Positions 24,238-32,561 of a stretch of DNA of 36,659 nucleotides are shown one piece after another. The stretch is from Alphaproteobacteria bacterium (GTDB lineage: Bacteria; Pseudomonadota; Alphaproteobacteria; RF32; CAG-239): positions 1-36,659 of the forward strand of contig JAGBLF010000025.1 in assembly GCA_017635595.1 (NCBI GenBank), written 5' to 3'. Under the pieces are notes generated by a model. That model ran no database searches and was not told the origin of the DNA. It saw only the letters and a program-made list of their open reading frames with translations. The translations under genes and the position numbers were made by a program. Position 1 is the stretch's first letter; each line of letters starts with the position of its first letter.

Positions 24238-25005
24238 CTATTCCTCATCATCCAATTCGATATCATCAATATAATCTTCTTCGGTATCGATATCATTTTC
24301 CAAAAGCAAATCGTCCTCGATTTCCGATTTTTTACGGCGGCCGCGGCGTTTTTTAATCGGTGCGCGGCGTTGCATGGCGCTGATGACATATTGTCCGGCG
24401 ACTTTATACAAATCTTTCAGGTGGTTATTATACATGTGATCGCCGTCTTCTATCATGGCAAAATCAATTTCAACATTACGTTGCTGATTAAGCTTACGCG
24501 CCATCGTTTCGACCATTGACGGCGTTACGATTTCATCGCGACCGCCCTGAACAATCAGTCCCGAAGTCGGACACGGTGCCAAGAAAGCAAAATCTTTTTC
24601 ATTGGCCGGCGGTGTTACCGCAATAAAGTTGTTAATATCAGGACGACGCATCAAAAGCTGCAACCCGATCCATGCGCCGAAAGAATATCCGGCAATCCAA
24701 CATTGTTTAGCATCCGGATTCATATTTTGCAACCAGTCTAAAGCAATAGTTGCATCCGATAACTCACCGACACCGTTTTCAAATTGTCCTTGTGAACGGC
24801 CGACACCGCGGAAATTAAAACGTAAAACCGAAAAACCTAAATCCTTAAAACAACTGAATAAACTATATACGACCTTATTATTCATCGTACCGCCGAATAG
24901 CGGATCCGGGTGCAAAATAAGAGCCACAGGAGCATTCTGACGTTCGCTTTTATGATATCTGCCTTCAATTCGGCCGGCATGACCATTAAATAAAACTTCG
25001 ACCAT
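24238..25005 (-). CDS. Alpha/beta hydrolase with charged C-terminal tail
   Basis: 255 residues. The hydrolase fold shows LILHPDPLFGG (oxyanion region), RFNFRGVGRSQG, the nucleophile elbow GYSFGA (Ser about 107), the acid in GGRDEIV and the base in EDGDHMY. It matches the COG2945-type family of predicted hydrolases whose substrate is unknown. After about residue 210 it has an unusual tail: a Lys/Arg block (KKRRGRRKK) followed by a very acidic end (DIDTEEDYIDDIELDDEE). It is first in the minus-strand run and its stop lies 2 nt from the lepB start, suggesting translational coupling. Confidence 0.88.
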   Translation of the reverse strand: MVEVLFNGHAGRIEGRYHKSERQNAPVALILHPDPLFGGTMNNKVVYSLFSCFKDLGFSVLRFNFRGVGRSQGQFENGVGELSDATIALDWLQNMNPDAKQCWIAGYSFGAWIGLQLLMRRPDINNFIAVTPPANEKDFAFLAPCPTSGLIVQGGRDEIVTPSMVETMARKLNQQRNVEIDFAMIEDGDHMYNNHLKDLYKVAGQYVISAMQRRAPIKKRRGRRKKSEIEDDLLLENDIDTEEDYIDDIELDDEE

Positions 25006-25091
25006 TTTTTTCTCTTTTTTTATATTTATTTTAATATATTCATTATATTTTTAAAGTATTAACAAATTAACTTTGGGGAGTATAACACATA

Positions 25092-25748
25092 ATGATTTCA
25101 AAATACAAGATTTTTTTGCAAGACCTGCAAGCTGTCATAGATCGCGATCCGGCAACCCGCTCAAAGTTAGAAGCCATCCTCTGTTCATCGGGGTTGCATG
25201 CCATTACGATATACCGATTTAATCACTGTTTATGGCGGCACAAATTTTTCTTAACGGCCAGAGTTTTATCACAGATAGCTCGTTTTTTGACAGGTATTGA
25301 GATCCATCCGGGGGCAAAAATCGGTACCGGCTTCATGATTGACCACGGTATGGGTGTTGTTATCGGAGAAACAACCGAAATCGGCAATAATGTCACTTTA
25401 TATCACGATGTTACACTCGGCGGACGTAAACTTTATGATGAAAACGGTAAAAAACTGGAAAAACGCCATCCGACACTCAAAAACAATGTTGTCGTAGGTT
25501 CCGGTGCACAGATATTAGGACCTATTACTCTGGGCAACAATGTCAAGGTCGGGTCAAATGCCATTGTTATCCACAATATTCCGGATAATTGCACGGTTGT
25601 CAATACAGCGGCTTATATTGTTAAACATTCCAAACCCGAAGAAAACTTCTGTGCTTACGGTATTGAGCAGGAAGATGATGATACGGCAACAAAATCTGCC
25701 GGCAAAAAAACAACAAAACCATCGGCAAAAAAACATAAATTGTCATAA
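25092..25748 (+). CDS. cysE: Serine O-acetyltransferase
   Basis: 218 residues. Left-handed beta-helix hexapeptide repeats from about residue 75: [20 protein letters not shown], then [31 protein letters not shown] and [10 protein letters not shown]. The two conserved His (DHGMG and YHDV) form the usual active site. The short N-terminal helical region matches the EpsC/short CysE type. It makes O-acetylserine for cysteine synthesis. The tail is a Lys/Thr-rich extension that relatives often lack. GGGGAG lies 11 nt before the start. It is divergent from the alpha/beta hydrolase gene. Confidence 0.93.
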   Translation: MISKYKIFLQDLQAVIDRDPATRSKLEAILCSSGLHAITIYRFNHCLWRHKFFLTARVLSQIARFLTGIEIHPGAKIGTGFMIDHGMGVVIGETTEIGNNVTLYHDVTLGGRKLYDENGKKLEKRHPTLKNNVVVGSGAQILGPITLGNNVKVGSNAIVIHNIPDNCTVVNTAAYIVKHSKPEENFCAYGIEQEDDDTATKSAGKKTTKPSAKKHKLS

Positions 25749-25756
25749 TATTGTAA

Positions 25757-25785
25757 CTGACATTTCGGATTTTTTATGTTAGAAT
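25757..25785 (+). promoter_or_regulatory. Promoter of the secreted-protein pair
   Basis: CTGACA (25757-25762), 17 bp, TAGAAT (25780-25785). It is followed by AGGAGA and the start at 25811. Confidence 0.6.
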
Positions 25786-25810
25786 ACATTTGTATCAAAG
25801 GAGAAAGCCG

Positions 25811-26533
25811 ATGAAATTATCTTATTTACCTTTATTCATCAGCATGGTTTGTGTATGCTCGAGTATTGCCTGTGCCGAAAAATTACCGGCGAATCCTTGG
25901 TTATCTGACACAGTTAAGAGTTCTGTCAATAACAATACTAACGCACTTCAAAAAGTTCAAAAAACGACAGCAACAGCGGCCGGTGCCGTTTTAGATTCGG
26001 CTCCGGCGAACCCTTGGAGCGATAAATCAGGATCATCCGGTGCTTCACTTCAAAAAGTGCACGACCAACTTGTCGACACATTTGAAACATCGGCGCAAAA
26101 CGTTCGTGATTTAGCTAAACGGGCTCAAGATATCAAACAGTCTGCCGATACAATCAATCAGTTACAAAATGCGGCCGAGTCCGACGGAAAAATGCCTTCA
26201 GGTGAGCAATTATCGGCTTTAATGAATAATGTCAAAAAAATAGTGGCCGACGGCAACAATAATGAAGATGATTCTTCCGCAAACAGTGCTTCTTGGCTTC
26301 AGAATTTAAAAAGTAATCCGGAACAACCGCAAAATTCTTCGATGACAGCCATTTCAAAGGCCGTAAACGAATACCGTAAAACAACTGATAACTATAAGCG
26401 TCAAATCAATAATAAATACAATGCCACCCGGCGCAAGATTCAATCTTATACCAATACGGCACGCAAAGCGGTCGAATATATTGAAAAAAACAGCGGCATT
26501 GACACGAAAGAAATTCAAAAAATGATGAAATAA
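25811..26533 (+). CDS. Secreted helical protein, unknown function
   Basis: 240 residues from the ATG at 25811, 7 nt after AGGAGA; the frame upstream to 25790 is not used. A signal peptide is clear: MKLSYLPLFISMVCVCSSIA with likely cleavage after SIACA. The mature part begins with LPANPW, and PANPW recurs about 55 residues later (APANPWSDK). The rest is helix-rich and polar with Gln/Asn/Lys, ending in a basic, coiled-coil-like region. A periplasmic or surface role is likely, but no family is recognised. The next gene, also secreted, follows after 22 nt. Confidence 0.8.
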   Translation: MKLSYLPLFISMVCVCSSIACAEKLPANPWLSDTVKSSVNNNTNALQKVQKTTATAAGAVLDSAPANPWSDKSGSSGASLQKVHDQLVDTFETSAQNVRDLAKRAQDIKQSADTINQLQNAAESDGKMPSGEQLSALMNNVKKIVADGNNNEDDSSANSASWLQNLKSNPEQPQNSSMTAISKAVNEYRKTTDNYKRQINNKYNATRRKIQSYTNTARKAVEYIEKNSGIDTKEIQKMMK

Positions 26534-26555
26534 CATATAAGGAGAAGATAATATT

Positions 26556-26960
26556 ATGAAAAAATTCTTTTTATTAACGAGTACAGCTGCCATATTGGCA
26601 TTTCTGAATTCTTATGCTTTAGCTGCAGATATCAATAATACGGCTGTATCCGGAACCGAAAATACCGAAGCACAAAATACCGATAAGTCTCTTGATTTAG
26701 ATAATGTTATGAATGCTTATGTTCCGGCCCCGAGCCAAATTGCCAGTATACAACTGAGCACCAATAAACGCATCCAATATATGATAGATAATTATACGAC
26801 ACCGCAACTGGCTCAACACGCCATACAACTTAATCAGGCTGAAATCCAGGCGGCTAAACTCAGCGGTCAGGAACCGCCGGCCAAGCTCACACGTGCCATT
26901 TTGGAAGACCGCGAAAAAATTGCCGATTATCTGCGTGATCATTATAAGTTCAAATATTAA
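26556..26960 (+). CDS. Small secreted protein, unknown function
   Basis: 134 residues with a signal peptide (MKKFFLLTSTAAILAFLNSY, cleavage probably after ALA). The mature part has an acidic, Asn/Thr-rich start, then a helical region with repeated Gln/Ala/Lys and the segment EPPAKLTRAILEDREKIAD. AAGGAGA lies 10 nt upstream. It forms a two-gene operon with 25811, and uvrB begins 58 nt later from its own promoter. Confidence 0.78.
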   Translation: MKKFFLLTSTAAILAFLNSYALAADINNTAVSGTENTEAQNTDKSLDLDNVMNAYVPAPSQIASIQLSTNKRIQYMIDNYTTPQLAQHAIQLNQAEIQAAKLSGQEPPAKLTRAILEDREKIADYLRDHYKFKY

Positions 26961-26969
26961 TTCGGACAG

Positions 26970-26999
26970 TTGACATAATTACCGGACGGTTATTATATT
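26970..26999 (+). promoter_or_regulatory. uvrB promoter with a very short leader
   Basis: TTGACA (26970-26975), 18 bp, TATATT (26994-26999). The uvrB ATG at 27019 leaves only about 12 nt of leader. No LexA-type box was recognised by eye. Confidence 0.65.
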
Positions 27000-27018
27000 A
27001 AACCCCGGATGTAATGAT

Positions 27019-29007
27019 ATGGTTAAAGAAACACCTTTTAAAATAGAAAGCCCGTTTGAACCTTCCGGTGACCAACCGCAAGCTATAAAAGAATTATGCG
27101 AGGGTATTGAACGCGGTGAAAGAAACCAGGTTTTACTCGGCGTTACCGGTTCGGGTAAAACTTTTACTATGGCCAAAATCATTGAACAATGCCAACGCCC
27201 TGCCCTGATTATGGAACCGAACAAAATATTGGCGGCTCAGCTTTATGCCGAAATGAAAGAGTTTTTTCCGCACAATAATGTCGAATACTTTGTGTCTTAT
27301 TACGACTATTACCAGCCGGAAGCCTATATTCCGAAGACCGATACTTATATCGAAAAAGATTCCGCCATCAACGAACAAATTGACCGTATGCGCCATGGTG
27401 CCACCCGCAATGTTTTGGAACAGCGCGACGTGATTATCGTCGCTTCTGTATCCTGCATTTACGGCTTAGGTAGTATGGAATCCTATTCATCGATGGTTTT
27501 TCAATTAAAAGTCGGTGATGTTGTTGATATTCATGAAATTAATTGTCATTTGGTTGATTTATTGTATGAACGTTGCACTGTTAATTTTGTGCGTTCAACC
27601 TTCCGCGTTAACGGCGACACCTTAGATATTTTTCCGGCCCACTATGAAGACCGGGCTTGGCGGGTTTCGTTTTTCGGTGATGAAATCGAGGAGATTTATG
27701 AATTTGACGTGTTAACAGGTAAAAAAACGCGTCAGTTGGAAGAGATTACGGTGTATCCGGCCAATCACTATGTCACGCCCCGTCCGGCACTGTCGCAAGC
27801 CATGGAACACATCAAAGAAGACTTGGATATCCGCTTAAAAGAGTTTAATGCCGACAATAAATTGTTGGAAGCGCAACGTTTGGAACAACGCACACGCTTT
27901 GACTTGGAAATGATGGACACCACCGGTCACTGCAAAGGTATTGAAAACTATTCACGTTACTTAACCGGACGCAATCCGGGCGAACCGCCGCCGACACTTT
28001 TTGAATATTTTCCGAAAAATGCCCTGCTTTTTATTGATGAAAGCCATATTGCCGTACCGCAAATCGGCGCCATGTATCGTGGCGATCGCAACCGTAAAAC
28101 TACCCTTTCGGAATACGGTTTTCGCCTACCATCGTGTTTGGATAACCGTCCGCTCAAGTTTGAAGAATGGGACAGTATGCGCCCGCAGACTATATTTGTC
28201 TCTGCCACACCGGGCGATTGGGAATTGGAACAAAGCAAAGGCGTATTCTCAGAGCAGGTTATTCGTCCGACCGGCTTAACCGATCCTCTGTGTATCGTCC
28301 GACCGGTTGAAAATCAGGTAGATGATTTGATGAATGAATGTCGTTTAACAGCGGCCAAAGGCGAGCGCGTTTTAGTGACAACCCTAACAAAAAAAATGGC
28401 CGAAGATTTAACCGATTATTTTAAGGACAACGGTATCAAAGTCCGCTATATGCACTCCGATATCGACACCTTAGAGCGTATTGAAATTATTCGTGATTTG
28501 CGCTTGGGCAAATTTGATGTGTTGGTCGGTATTAACCTGTTGCGTGAAGGTTTGGATATTCCGGAATGTTCTCTGGTTGCAATTTTGGATGCCGATAAAG
28601 AAGGATTTTTGCGCTCAACCCGTTCGCTTATTCAAACTATCGGTCGTGCGGCCCGTAATGCCCAAGGGCGTGTAATTCTTTATGCCGATAAAATGACAGA
28701 TTCCATACAAACGGCTTTAGATGAAACCAACCGCCGCCGCCAAAAACAAAGCGCCTATAATGCCGCAAACGGTATTACACCGCAGACCATTAAAAAGAGC
28801 ATATCTTCGACCTTAAAAGAAATGACCGAAACCGACTTTGTTAAAACCGACACCGAAGATATCGAAAAGATCAAAAATATCGATAAGAAAATTAAGGAAT
28901 ATACCAAGCTTATGCACGAAGCCGCTCAAAATCTTGAATTTGAGCAAGCAATGGTTTATCGTGACAAGCTCAAAGAGCTCGAAATTCTGGCCTTAAAAAA
29001 CAGCTGA
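27019..29007 (+). CDS. uvrB: UvrABC system protein B
   Basis: 662 residues, normal length. Walker A is GVTGSGKT (41-48). The damage-probing beta-hairpin is [20 protein letters not shown] (about 93-112). DESH marks the helicase motif II region. Motifs V-VI appear as [13 protein letters not shown] and QTIGRAARN. The C-terminal UVR motif that binds UvrC is present ([20 protein letters not shown]). It verifies lesions in nucleotide excision repair. The Shine-Dalgarno region is weak and the leader short. Its stop is only 18 nt from the -35 of the next unit. Confidence 0.98.
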   Translation: MVKETPFKIESPFEPSGDQPQAIKELCEGIERGERNQVLLGVTGSGKTFTMAKIIEQCQRPALIMEPNKILAAQLYAEMKEFFPHNNVEYFVSYYDYYQPEAYIPKTDTYIEKDSAINEQIDRMRHGATRNVLEQRDVIIVASVSCIYGLGSMESYSSMVFQLKVGDVVDIHEINCHLVDLLYERCTVNFVRSTFRVNGDTLDIFPAHYEDRAWRVSFFGDEIEEIYEFDVLTGKKTRQLEEITVYPANHYVTPRPALSQAMEHIKEDLDIRLKEFNADNKLLEAQRLEQRTRFDLEMMDTTGHCKGIENYSRYLTGRNPGEPPPTLFEYFPKNALLFIDESHIAVPQIGAMYRGDRNRKTTLSEYGFRLPSCLDNRPLKFEEWDSMRPQTIFVSATPGDWELEQSKGVFSEQVIRPTGLTDPLCIVRPVENQVDDLMNECRLTAAKGERVLVTTLTKKMAEDLTDYFKDNGIKVRYMHSDIDTLERIEIIRDLRLGKFDVLVGINLLREGLDIPECSLVAILDADKEGFLRSTRSLIQTIGRAARNAQGRVILYADKMTDSIQTALDETNRRRQKQSAYNAANGITPQTIKKSISSTLKEMTETDFVKTDTEDIEKIKNIDKKIKEYTKLMHEAAQNLEFEQAMVYRDKLKELEILALKNS

Positions 29008-29025
29008 GGCGGCTCCAAATAAATA

Positions 29026-29054
29026 TTGACTTATTTTACCCCACAATATACAAT
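29026..29054 (+). promoter_or_regulatory. Promoter of leader L1 and the 29271 gene
   Basis: TTGACT (29026-29031), 17 bp, TACAAT (29049-29054). The same -10 hexamer is used by the sister unit at 30974. The transcript would begin near 29061 and carry a leader of about 210 nt. Confidence 0.8.
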
Positions 29055-29060
29055 GGCACC

Positions 29061-29270
29061 AGCTTATGTATAATGATAGTAGATTATTGATTGTATTATT
29101 AACGGATTGGGATTAAGCACCTAAGACAGCAATACGAGCAATCATAAACGTCGAACACATTAGACAGAGGCAGGTTGTCTGCTGTTACCGCTTGCGGTTT
29201 CAGGTTCCTCGGACAGCTTTTATAATTTTACGCCGCAAGTGAACCGGCGCGCCATTAAAACTTTAATATT
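29061..29270 (+). ncRNA. Candidate structured leader RNA L1 (pseudoknot)
   Basis: No ORF of note lies here. Predicted helices by eye: PA, AGGTTGTCT (29172-29180) with GGACAGCTT (29211-29219); hairpin P2, ACCG/CGGT around CTTG (29187-29198); PB, GGTTC (29203-29207) with GAACC (29241-29245); PC, CGCC (29231-29234) with GGCG (29246-29249). PB and PC interleave, and so do PA and PB, giving a compact double pseudoknot ending about 21 nt before the ATG. Upstream, ATAATGAT (29070) and GATTGGGATTAAGCAC (29105-29120) are also shared with leader L2. A further small hairpin, ATTAAA/TTTAAT, abuts the start codon. Function is inferred to be cis-regulatory or translational. I could not match it to a known riboswitch. 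Confidence 0.65.
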
Positions 29271-30401
29271 ATGGCAAAAGCTATTTCAACCTGTTTGTCT
29301 GACTTCTTTATGTTTATTGTCAGACTGTTTCCGTTCATTTTGTTCGGCAATCCGTTGTCGATGTGTGTTTTCAATTTTTTTGCGCCGCACAAAACGGCTA
29401 AGTTTGCGCAAAACAAAGCTCTTTTCGGTGAAGACATCTTGTCTTTCTACGAATACTTCGCCCTCGAATGGCCTTTCATTTGGGCGCGTTATTGGATGAA
29501 ACTTGAGAAAATCCACCTGTATCCGGTTGACCGGCAGGTTAAGTATTTTCTTAAAGTTGCCGTCAAAAATTCGACCGGAGCCGCAACGCTGAAAGCCATG
29601 CAAAAAACAAGAGACGATGATACGATGTTTTGGCCCGACGCGTATGAAACACTGTTTTTCAAATACGGTGATACCAAATTACCCTATGAGGAAACACGGA
29701 GTCATATGCAAGGTGAATGTCTAGTCATACATAGGGCTAATGTCACGGTTATGGAATTTATGATGCGCAAGGTGCGTTTAAGTTGGCGTGCTTTACAGGA
29801 AGTTGTTAACCGAGCAAAAATCAATGATGATATGCGCGATGAGCTTAAAAAATACCTGTCAAAAGGCAGGCTCAATGATTCGCAATTCAACATCTTGGTT
29901 GATGCCGTTGCAACCGAACCCGGAAGCGGTGATTTACAAATGCTCGGTGTGTTGCTCGACTATATCAAGAGCTATGGTATCAGCGAACAGCAGATGTCAC
30001 GTATTCAGTCACAGTATTCCCAAGTATTTATCGAATTGGTTGAAGAAAAATCAAGATTCTACAAACAATACAAATTGGTAAAATCTTTCAAAAACACCGA
30101 TAAAGATAAAGAAGCTTGGCGCAAGATGTGCAAGGAATCACAACCTATTCTTCCTGAAATACAGGAAATGATGTCGTACGAGCAATATGTCATTTTCCAC
30201 GAAACCGGAAACGAGCTGTGCATTGATGCTGCTAAAGCTTTCCTGAACCGACCGAACAAGATGCTGTGGCGTTTAATGTTTGCTAACGAGCAGGAACTCT
30301 GTAAAACTAAAGAAATGCAAGAATTTATCCGCAACAGCGCGGCTTGTAAAGCTCAGTACAAAGATGTACAGCGTGCTCTTAAGAAAAATTCCAAACCGTA
30401 A
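29271..30401 (+). CDS. Unknown protein, paralogue 1 of the structured-leader pair
   Basis: 376 residues, no family recognised. An N-terminal hydrophobic segment (about 12-38) contains FGNPLSMCVFNFFAP, so it is probably membrane-associated. A Trp-rich block follows (FALEWPFIWARYWMK, about 64-78). The rest is helical and basic. Near the C-terminus is SYEQYVIFHETGNELCIDAA (about 302-321). The paralogue at 31206 has the same three landmarks in the same order (FFNPLTLWLVNLFAP, KKWPWHWAKWW, LDQYHVFHKTGHTLDAE), with low overall identity. The ATG follows TTTAATATT with no Shine-Dalgarno sequence, about 21 nt after a predicted pseudoknot. It forms a single-gene unit closed by the terminator at 30433. 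Confidence 0.75.
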   Translation: MAKAISTCLSDFFMFIVRLFPFILFGNPLSMCVFNFFAPHKTAKFAQNKALFGEDILSFYEYFALEWPFIWARYWMKLEKIHLYPVDRQVKYFLKVAVKNSTGAATLKAMQKTRDDDTMFWPDAYETLFFKYGDTKLPYEETRSHMQGECLVIHRANVTVMEFMMRKVRLSWRALQEVVNRAKINDDMRDELKKYLSKGRLNDSQFNILVDAVATEPGSGDLQMLGVLLDYIKSYGISEQQMSRIQSQYSQVFIELVEEKSRFYKQYKLVKSFKNTDKDKEAWRKMCKESQPILPEIQEMMSYEQYVIFHETGNELCIDAAKAFLNRPNKMLWRLMFANEQELCKTKEMQEFIRNSAACKAQYKDVQRALKKNSKP

Positions 30402-30432
30402 CTCATGTTGCGGTAAAATCTGATCCCTAATC

Positions 30433-30468
30433 AAAAAGCTGTCGGAATAAAATCCGACAGCTTTTTTT
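30433..30468 (+). terminator. Intrinsic terminator of the 29271 unit
   Basis: A 14-bp stem (30433-30446 with 30453-30466), loop ATAAAA, then a T run. Its GCTGTCG...ATCCGACAGC core and the following GGTTTTAAA are almost the same as in the terminator at 32333, although the proteins upstream have diverged strongly. Confidence 0.9.
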
Positions 30469-30496
30469 GGTTTTAAAGCGGTTATATCAGAAAGCC

Positions 30497-30844
30497 TCAT
30501 TCATCTTCTTCGGGTTCCTGATACTTGTTCAGAATGTCCAACAACTTACCGACCGTCAGACTCACACCGGTTCCGAGTGCAGGCTCTGCGTGATCCAGAA
30601 TCGAAACATGTTCCATTGCCTCAATGTAAACAATCAACTGTACCACATCCAGTGAGTCCATTCCCAAATCGGCATACAGCTTGGCGTTTAGGAGTTCATC
30701 ATCTGACTTCTCTTCCATCTTGTACAAGATATCGACATAGCAGTCTGATAAGCTTGGATCCAAGGAGTTTTCCTGTGCTTTGGCTTGAATTAAATTCTCA
30801 AGAGCATCTCTGAAATCGTCTACCGTATAAGTTTTCGCATCCAT
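30497..30844 (-). CDS. Stand-alone acyl carrier protein-like protein
   Basis: 115 residues, longer than a typical 78-residue ACP. The phosphopantetheine site is DLGMDSLDVVQLI with Ser64. The helix before it (SDDELLNAKLYA) and the one after it (QLIVYIEAMEHVSI) fit the ACP fold. Extra residues lie at the N-terminus and in the loop before DELL, and an acidic tail (YQEPEEDE) follows. It would need a 4'-phosphopantetheinyl transferase. No acyl-transferring partner is nearby. It lies between the two paralogues on the opposite strand; its promoter is back-to-back with that of the 31206 unit. The ATG follows AATTATACT without a Shine-Dalgarno sequence. Confidence 0.88.
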   Translation of the reverse strand: MDAKTYTVDDFRDALENLIQAKAQENSLDPSLSDCYVDILYKMEEKSDDELLNAKLYADLGMDSLDVVQLIVYIEAMEHVSILDHAEPALGTGVSLTVGKLLDILNKYQEPEEDE

Positions 30845-30896
30845 AGTATAATTATAGGTTAAATAAAAAATATCATAACAATTTGAAATTAGTCCG

Positions 30897-30925
30897 TTAA
30901 TATCAACAAATATTCAAGAAGTCAA
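30897..30925 (-). promoter_or_regulatory. Promoter of the ACP gene
   Basis: On the minus strand, TTGACT (30925-30920), 17 bp, TATTAA (30902-30897). Only 26 bp separate it from the divergent promoter at 30952, so one regulator could affect both. Confidence 0.7.
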
Positions 30926-30951
30926 CAAAAAAATAAAAAGGTATTTTTTGC

Positions 30952-30979
30952 TTGACAAATTTTTGGCTAATTGTACAAT
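30952..30979 (+). promoter_or_regulatory. Promoter of leader L2 and the 31206 gene
   Basis: TTGACA (30952-30957), 16 bp, TACAAT (30974-30979). The transcript would begin near 30986. Confidence 0.8.
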
Positions 30980-30985
30980 GACTAT

Positions 30986-31205
30986 GTTTTACGAGTAATT
31001 ATATTCTATAATGATGATTTACTATTATCCGATTAGGGCTTAGGCACTATAGGGTGATGTGACGGTATTTCAGAATTGGTTTTGATTATGTTCGGAGCAG
31101 ATTGTCTGTCTGATGTCTGCTCAAAGCAGATGTTAAGTTCCCCTAGACAATCTTAACAACTTTTGCCTACGAGGAACTGGGCGAGCCTTTCAAATTCTTT
31201 ACATT
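30986..31205 (+). ncRNA. Candidate structured leader RNA L2 (pseudoknot)
   Basis: Same fold as L1 by eye. PA: AGATTGTCT (31099-31107) with AGACAATCT (31145-31153), nine Watson-Crick pairs. P2: TCTGC/GCAGA around TCAAA (31116-31130), extendable by G-U and A-U pairs. PB: AGTTCC (31136-31141) with GGAACT (31173-31178). PC: TTGCCT (31163-31168) with GGGCGA (31179-31184). Upstream, ATAATGAT (31008) and GATTAGGGCTTAGGCAC (31031-31047) match L1. The last G-C pair of PB in L1 is A-U here, and the third PA pair is G-C in L1 and A-U here. These compensatory changes support the fold. Confidence 0.65.
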
Positions 31206-32318
31206 ATGGCTACTACAAACAATTCACAGTCATTTTTTGACTTACCGATGTCAACCAAATTAATGAATTTGCTCTTTGAGCTTTGGAATTTGCAATTGTT
31301 TCTGTTCTTCAATCCACTGACGCTGTGGCTGGTTAACCTATTTGCTCCGCGGTGGGCCGTGTGTATCGCTCATGATAAGGACTTGTATGGTAAAACCTGT
31401 CAAAAGTTCTTTGAACAGCAGGGCAAGAAATGGCCGTGGCACTGGGCAAAGTGGTGGTACACTAGCAAGGAGATAGGTTGTCTGACAGATGATAAGCAGT
31501 TGGATTACTACTACAACGTCAGTCACTCAAGCGACACTCTCAACGCAATGTCTATTCATAACTCTGCCAAGGTTATAGGCAAAGATTTTGAAGAGTTCAA
31601 AGGGTATATTGCAAGTGTCAACACTCTCAATGCAATGTCTATCGCCATTTCTGCTAAGGATGCGTATATCAACATGAGCTACAATCTCTTTTGCGCCTTT
31701 ATCCGTGCAAGCATTGAAAAAGACGATATGTCAGCTCTGGGAGATTACCTTAAGCGCGGAACGCTTCCGAAAGATCAAGTTGTGATTTTATCTGAGTATG
31801 CAAGAAAAAGTACAACTGGTGTTTACAGCAATACTTGGTTGGCGTTGATTTTCTACGACTACGTTGAGCGTTGCGGTCTCGGTAAGGATTTACTCAAGAA
31901 CCTCTTAGAGCGTCCGAGTTCTGCCAAATTCAAGGAAGAAGTTGAGAAGCGTCAGAACATCTACAGTCAGCGCGTGTTTACCAAATCACAGCGCGGGACT
32001 AAACAGACCGATGCTTGGCTGACATTCTGTGAAACAACTAAGGAAATCTGCCCGCAGGCGCAGATGGAAATGGGACTTGACCAGTACCATGTCTTCCACA
32101 AGACCGGTCACACGCTTGATGCTGAGGTAATCCTCTTCATCCTGCAGCACAATTCCGATAGGACAATGGCGCAGTTGATTTTTGAATATGAACCGAACTA
32201 CGGAATTGCTAATGATGCCATCAAGGAGTTTGTTGATCAGAATTATGCTTTGAAAAATATACTTAATTTTTTCATGGCTAAAGGTGTGCTCAAATCCGTT
32301 ATGGCAACAGAGAACTGA
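31206..32318 (+). CDS. Unknown protein, paralogue 2 of the structured-leader pair
   Basis: 370 residues, no family recognised. Hydrophobic N-terminal segment (about 20-48) with FFNPLTLWLVNLFAP, a Trp-rich block KKWPWHWAKWW (about 75-85), and DQYHVFHKTGHTLDAE (about 295-310) near the C-terminus, all shared with the 29271 protein. A feature of its own is a near-duplicate segment, TLNAMSIHNSAK and TLNAMSIAISAK, about 30 residues apart (about 112 and 139), also visible in the DNA. The start ATG follows TTTACATT without a Shine-Dalgarno sequence. Own promoter, structured leader and terminator make it a one-gene unit. Confidence 0.75.
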   Translation: MATTNNSQSFFDLPMSTKLMNLLFELWNLQLFLFFNPLTLWLVNLFAPRWAVCIAHDKDLYGKTCQKFFEQQGKKWPWHWAKWWYTSKEIGCLTDDKQLDYYYNVSHSSDTLNAMSIHNSAKVIGKDFEEFKGYIASVNTLNAMSIAISAKDAYINMSYNLFCAFIRASIEKDDMSALGDYLKRGTLPKDQVVILSEYARKSTTGVYSNTWLALIFYDYVERCGLGKDLLKNLLERPSSAKFKEEVEKRQNIYSQRVFTKSQRGTKQTDAWLTFCETTKEICPQAQMEMGLDQYHVFHKTGHTLDAEVILFILQHNSDRTMAQLIFEYEPNYGIANDAIKEFVDQNYALKNILNFFMAKGVLKSVMATEN

Positions 32319-32332
32319 CCCTAATCGAATTA

Positions 32333-32366
32333 AAAAAGCTGTCGAAGTAAAATCCGACAGCTTTTT
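32333..32366 (+). terminator. Intrinsic terminator of the 31206 unit
   Basis: Stem AAAAAGCTGTCG (32333-32344) with CGACAGCTTTTT (32355-32366). Loop and flanks closely match the terminator at 30433. Confidence 0.9.
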
Positions 32367-32561
32367 GGTTTTAAATGGCTAAAAATCATAAATTTTGCTT
32401 GCTTTATAGAAAATTTTCGTCTAGTATAGCGGGTATCAATCTATTATGAAGATATAATTAGAAATTGGTTCTTTGTGTAAACAAAGAATACATATATCAG
32501 TAATCATTTAATGTACGCCGGAGAGAACCTCTGCTCGTTAAAGTCGAGAAACAACTGCATT
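32367..32561 (+). promoter_or_regulatory. Leader region of the 32562 operon with hairpins
   Basis: No consensus promoter is convincing; the best -10-like words are TATAGC (32425) and TATAAT (32453), both without a good -35. The leader holds a 7-bp hairpin, TTCTTTG/CAAAGAA (32469-32488). GGTTCT (32467-32472) could instead pair with AGAACC (32524-32529), which also sits in a small AGAG/CTCT hairpin. CTCG/CGAG (about 32534-32549) can form another. It is reminiscent of L1/L2 but not clearly the same fold. Confidence 0.35.

Noticed and set aside
29061..31205. Leaders L1/L2 as a known riboswitch (SAM-II, preQ1 or c-di-GMP-II)
   Set aside because: The helix order and conserved blocks do not match the cores of those classes as I know them; a database search is still needed.
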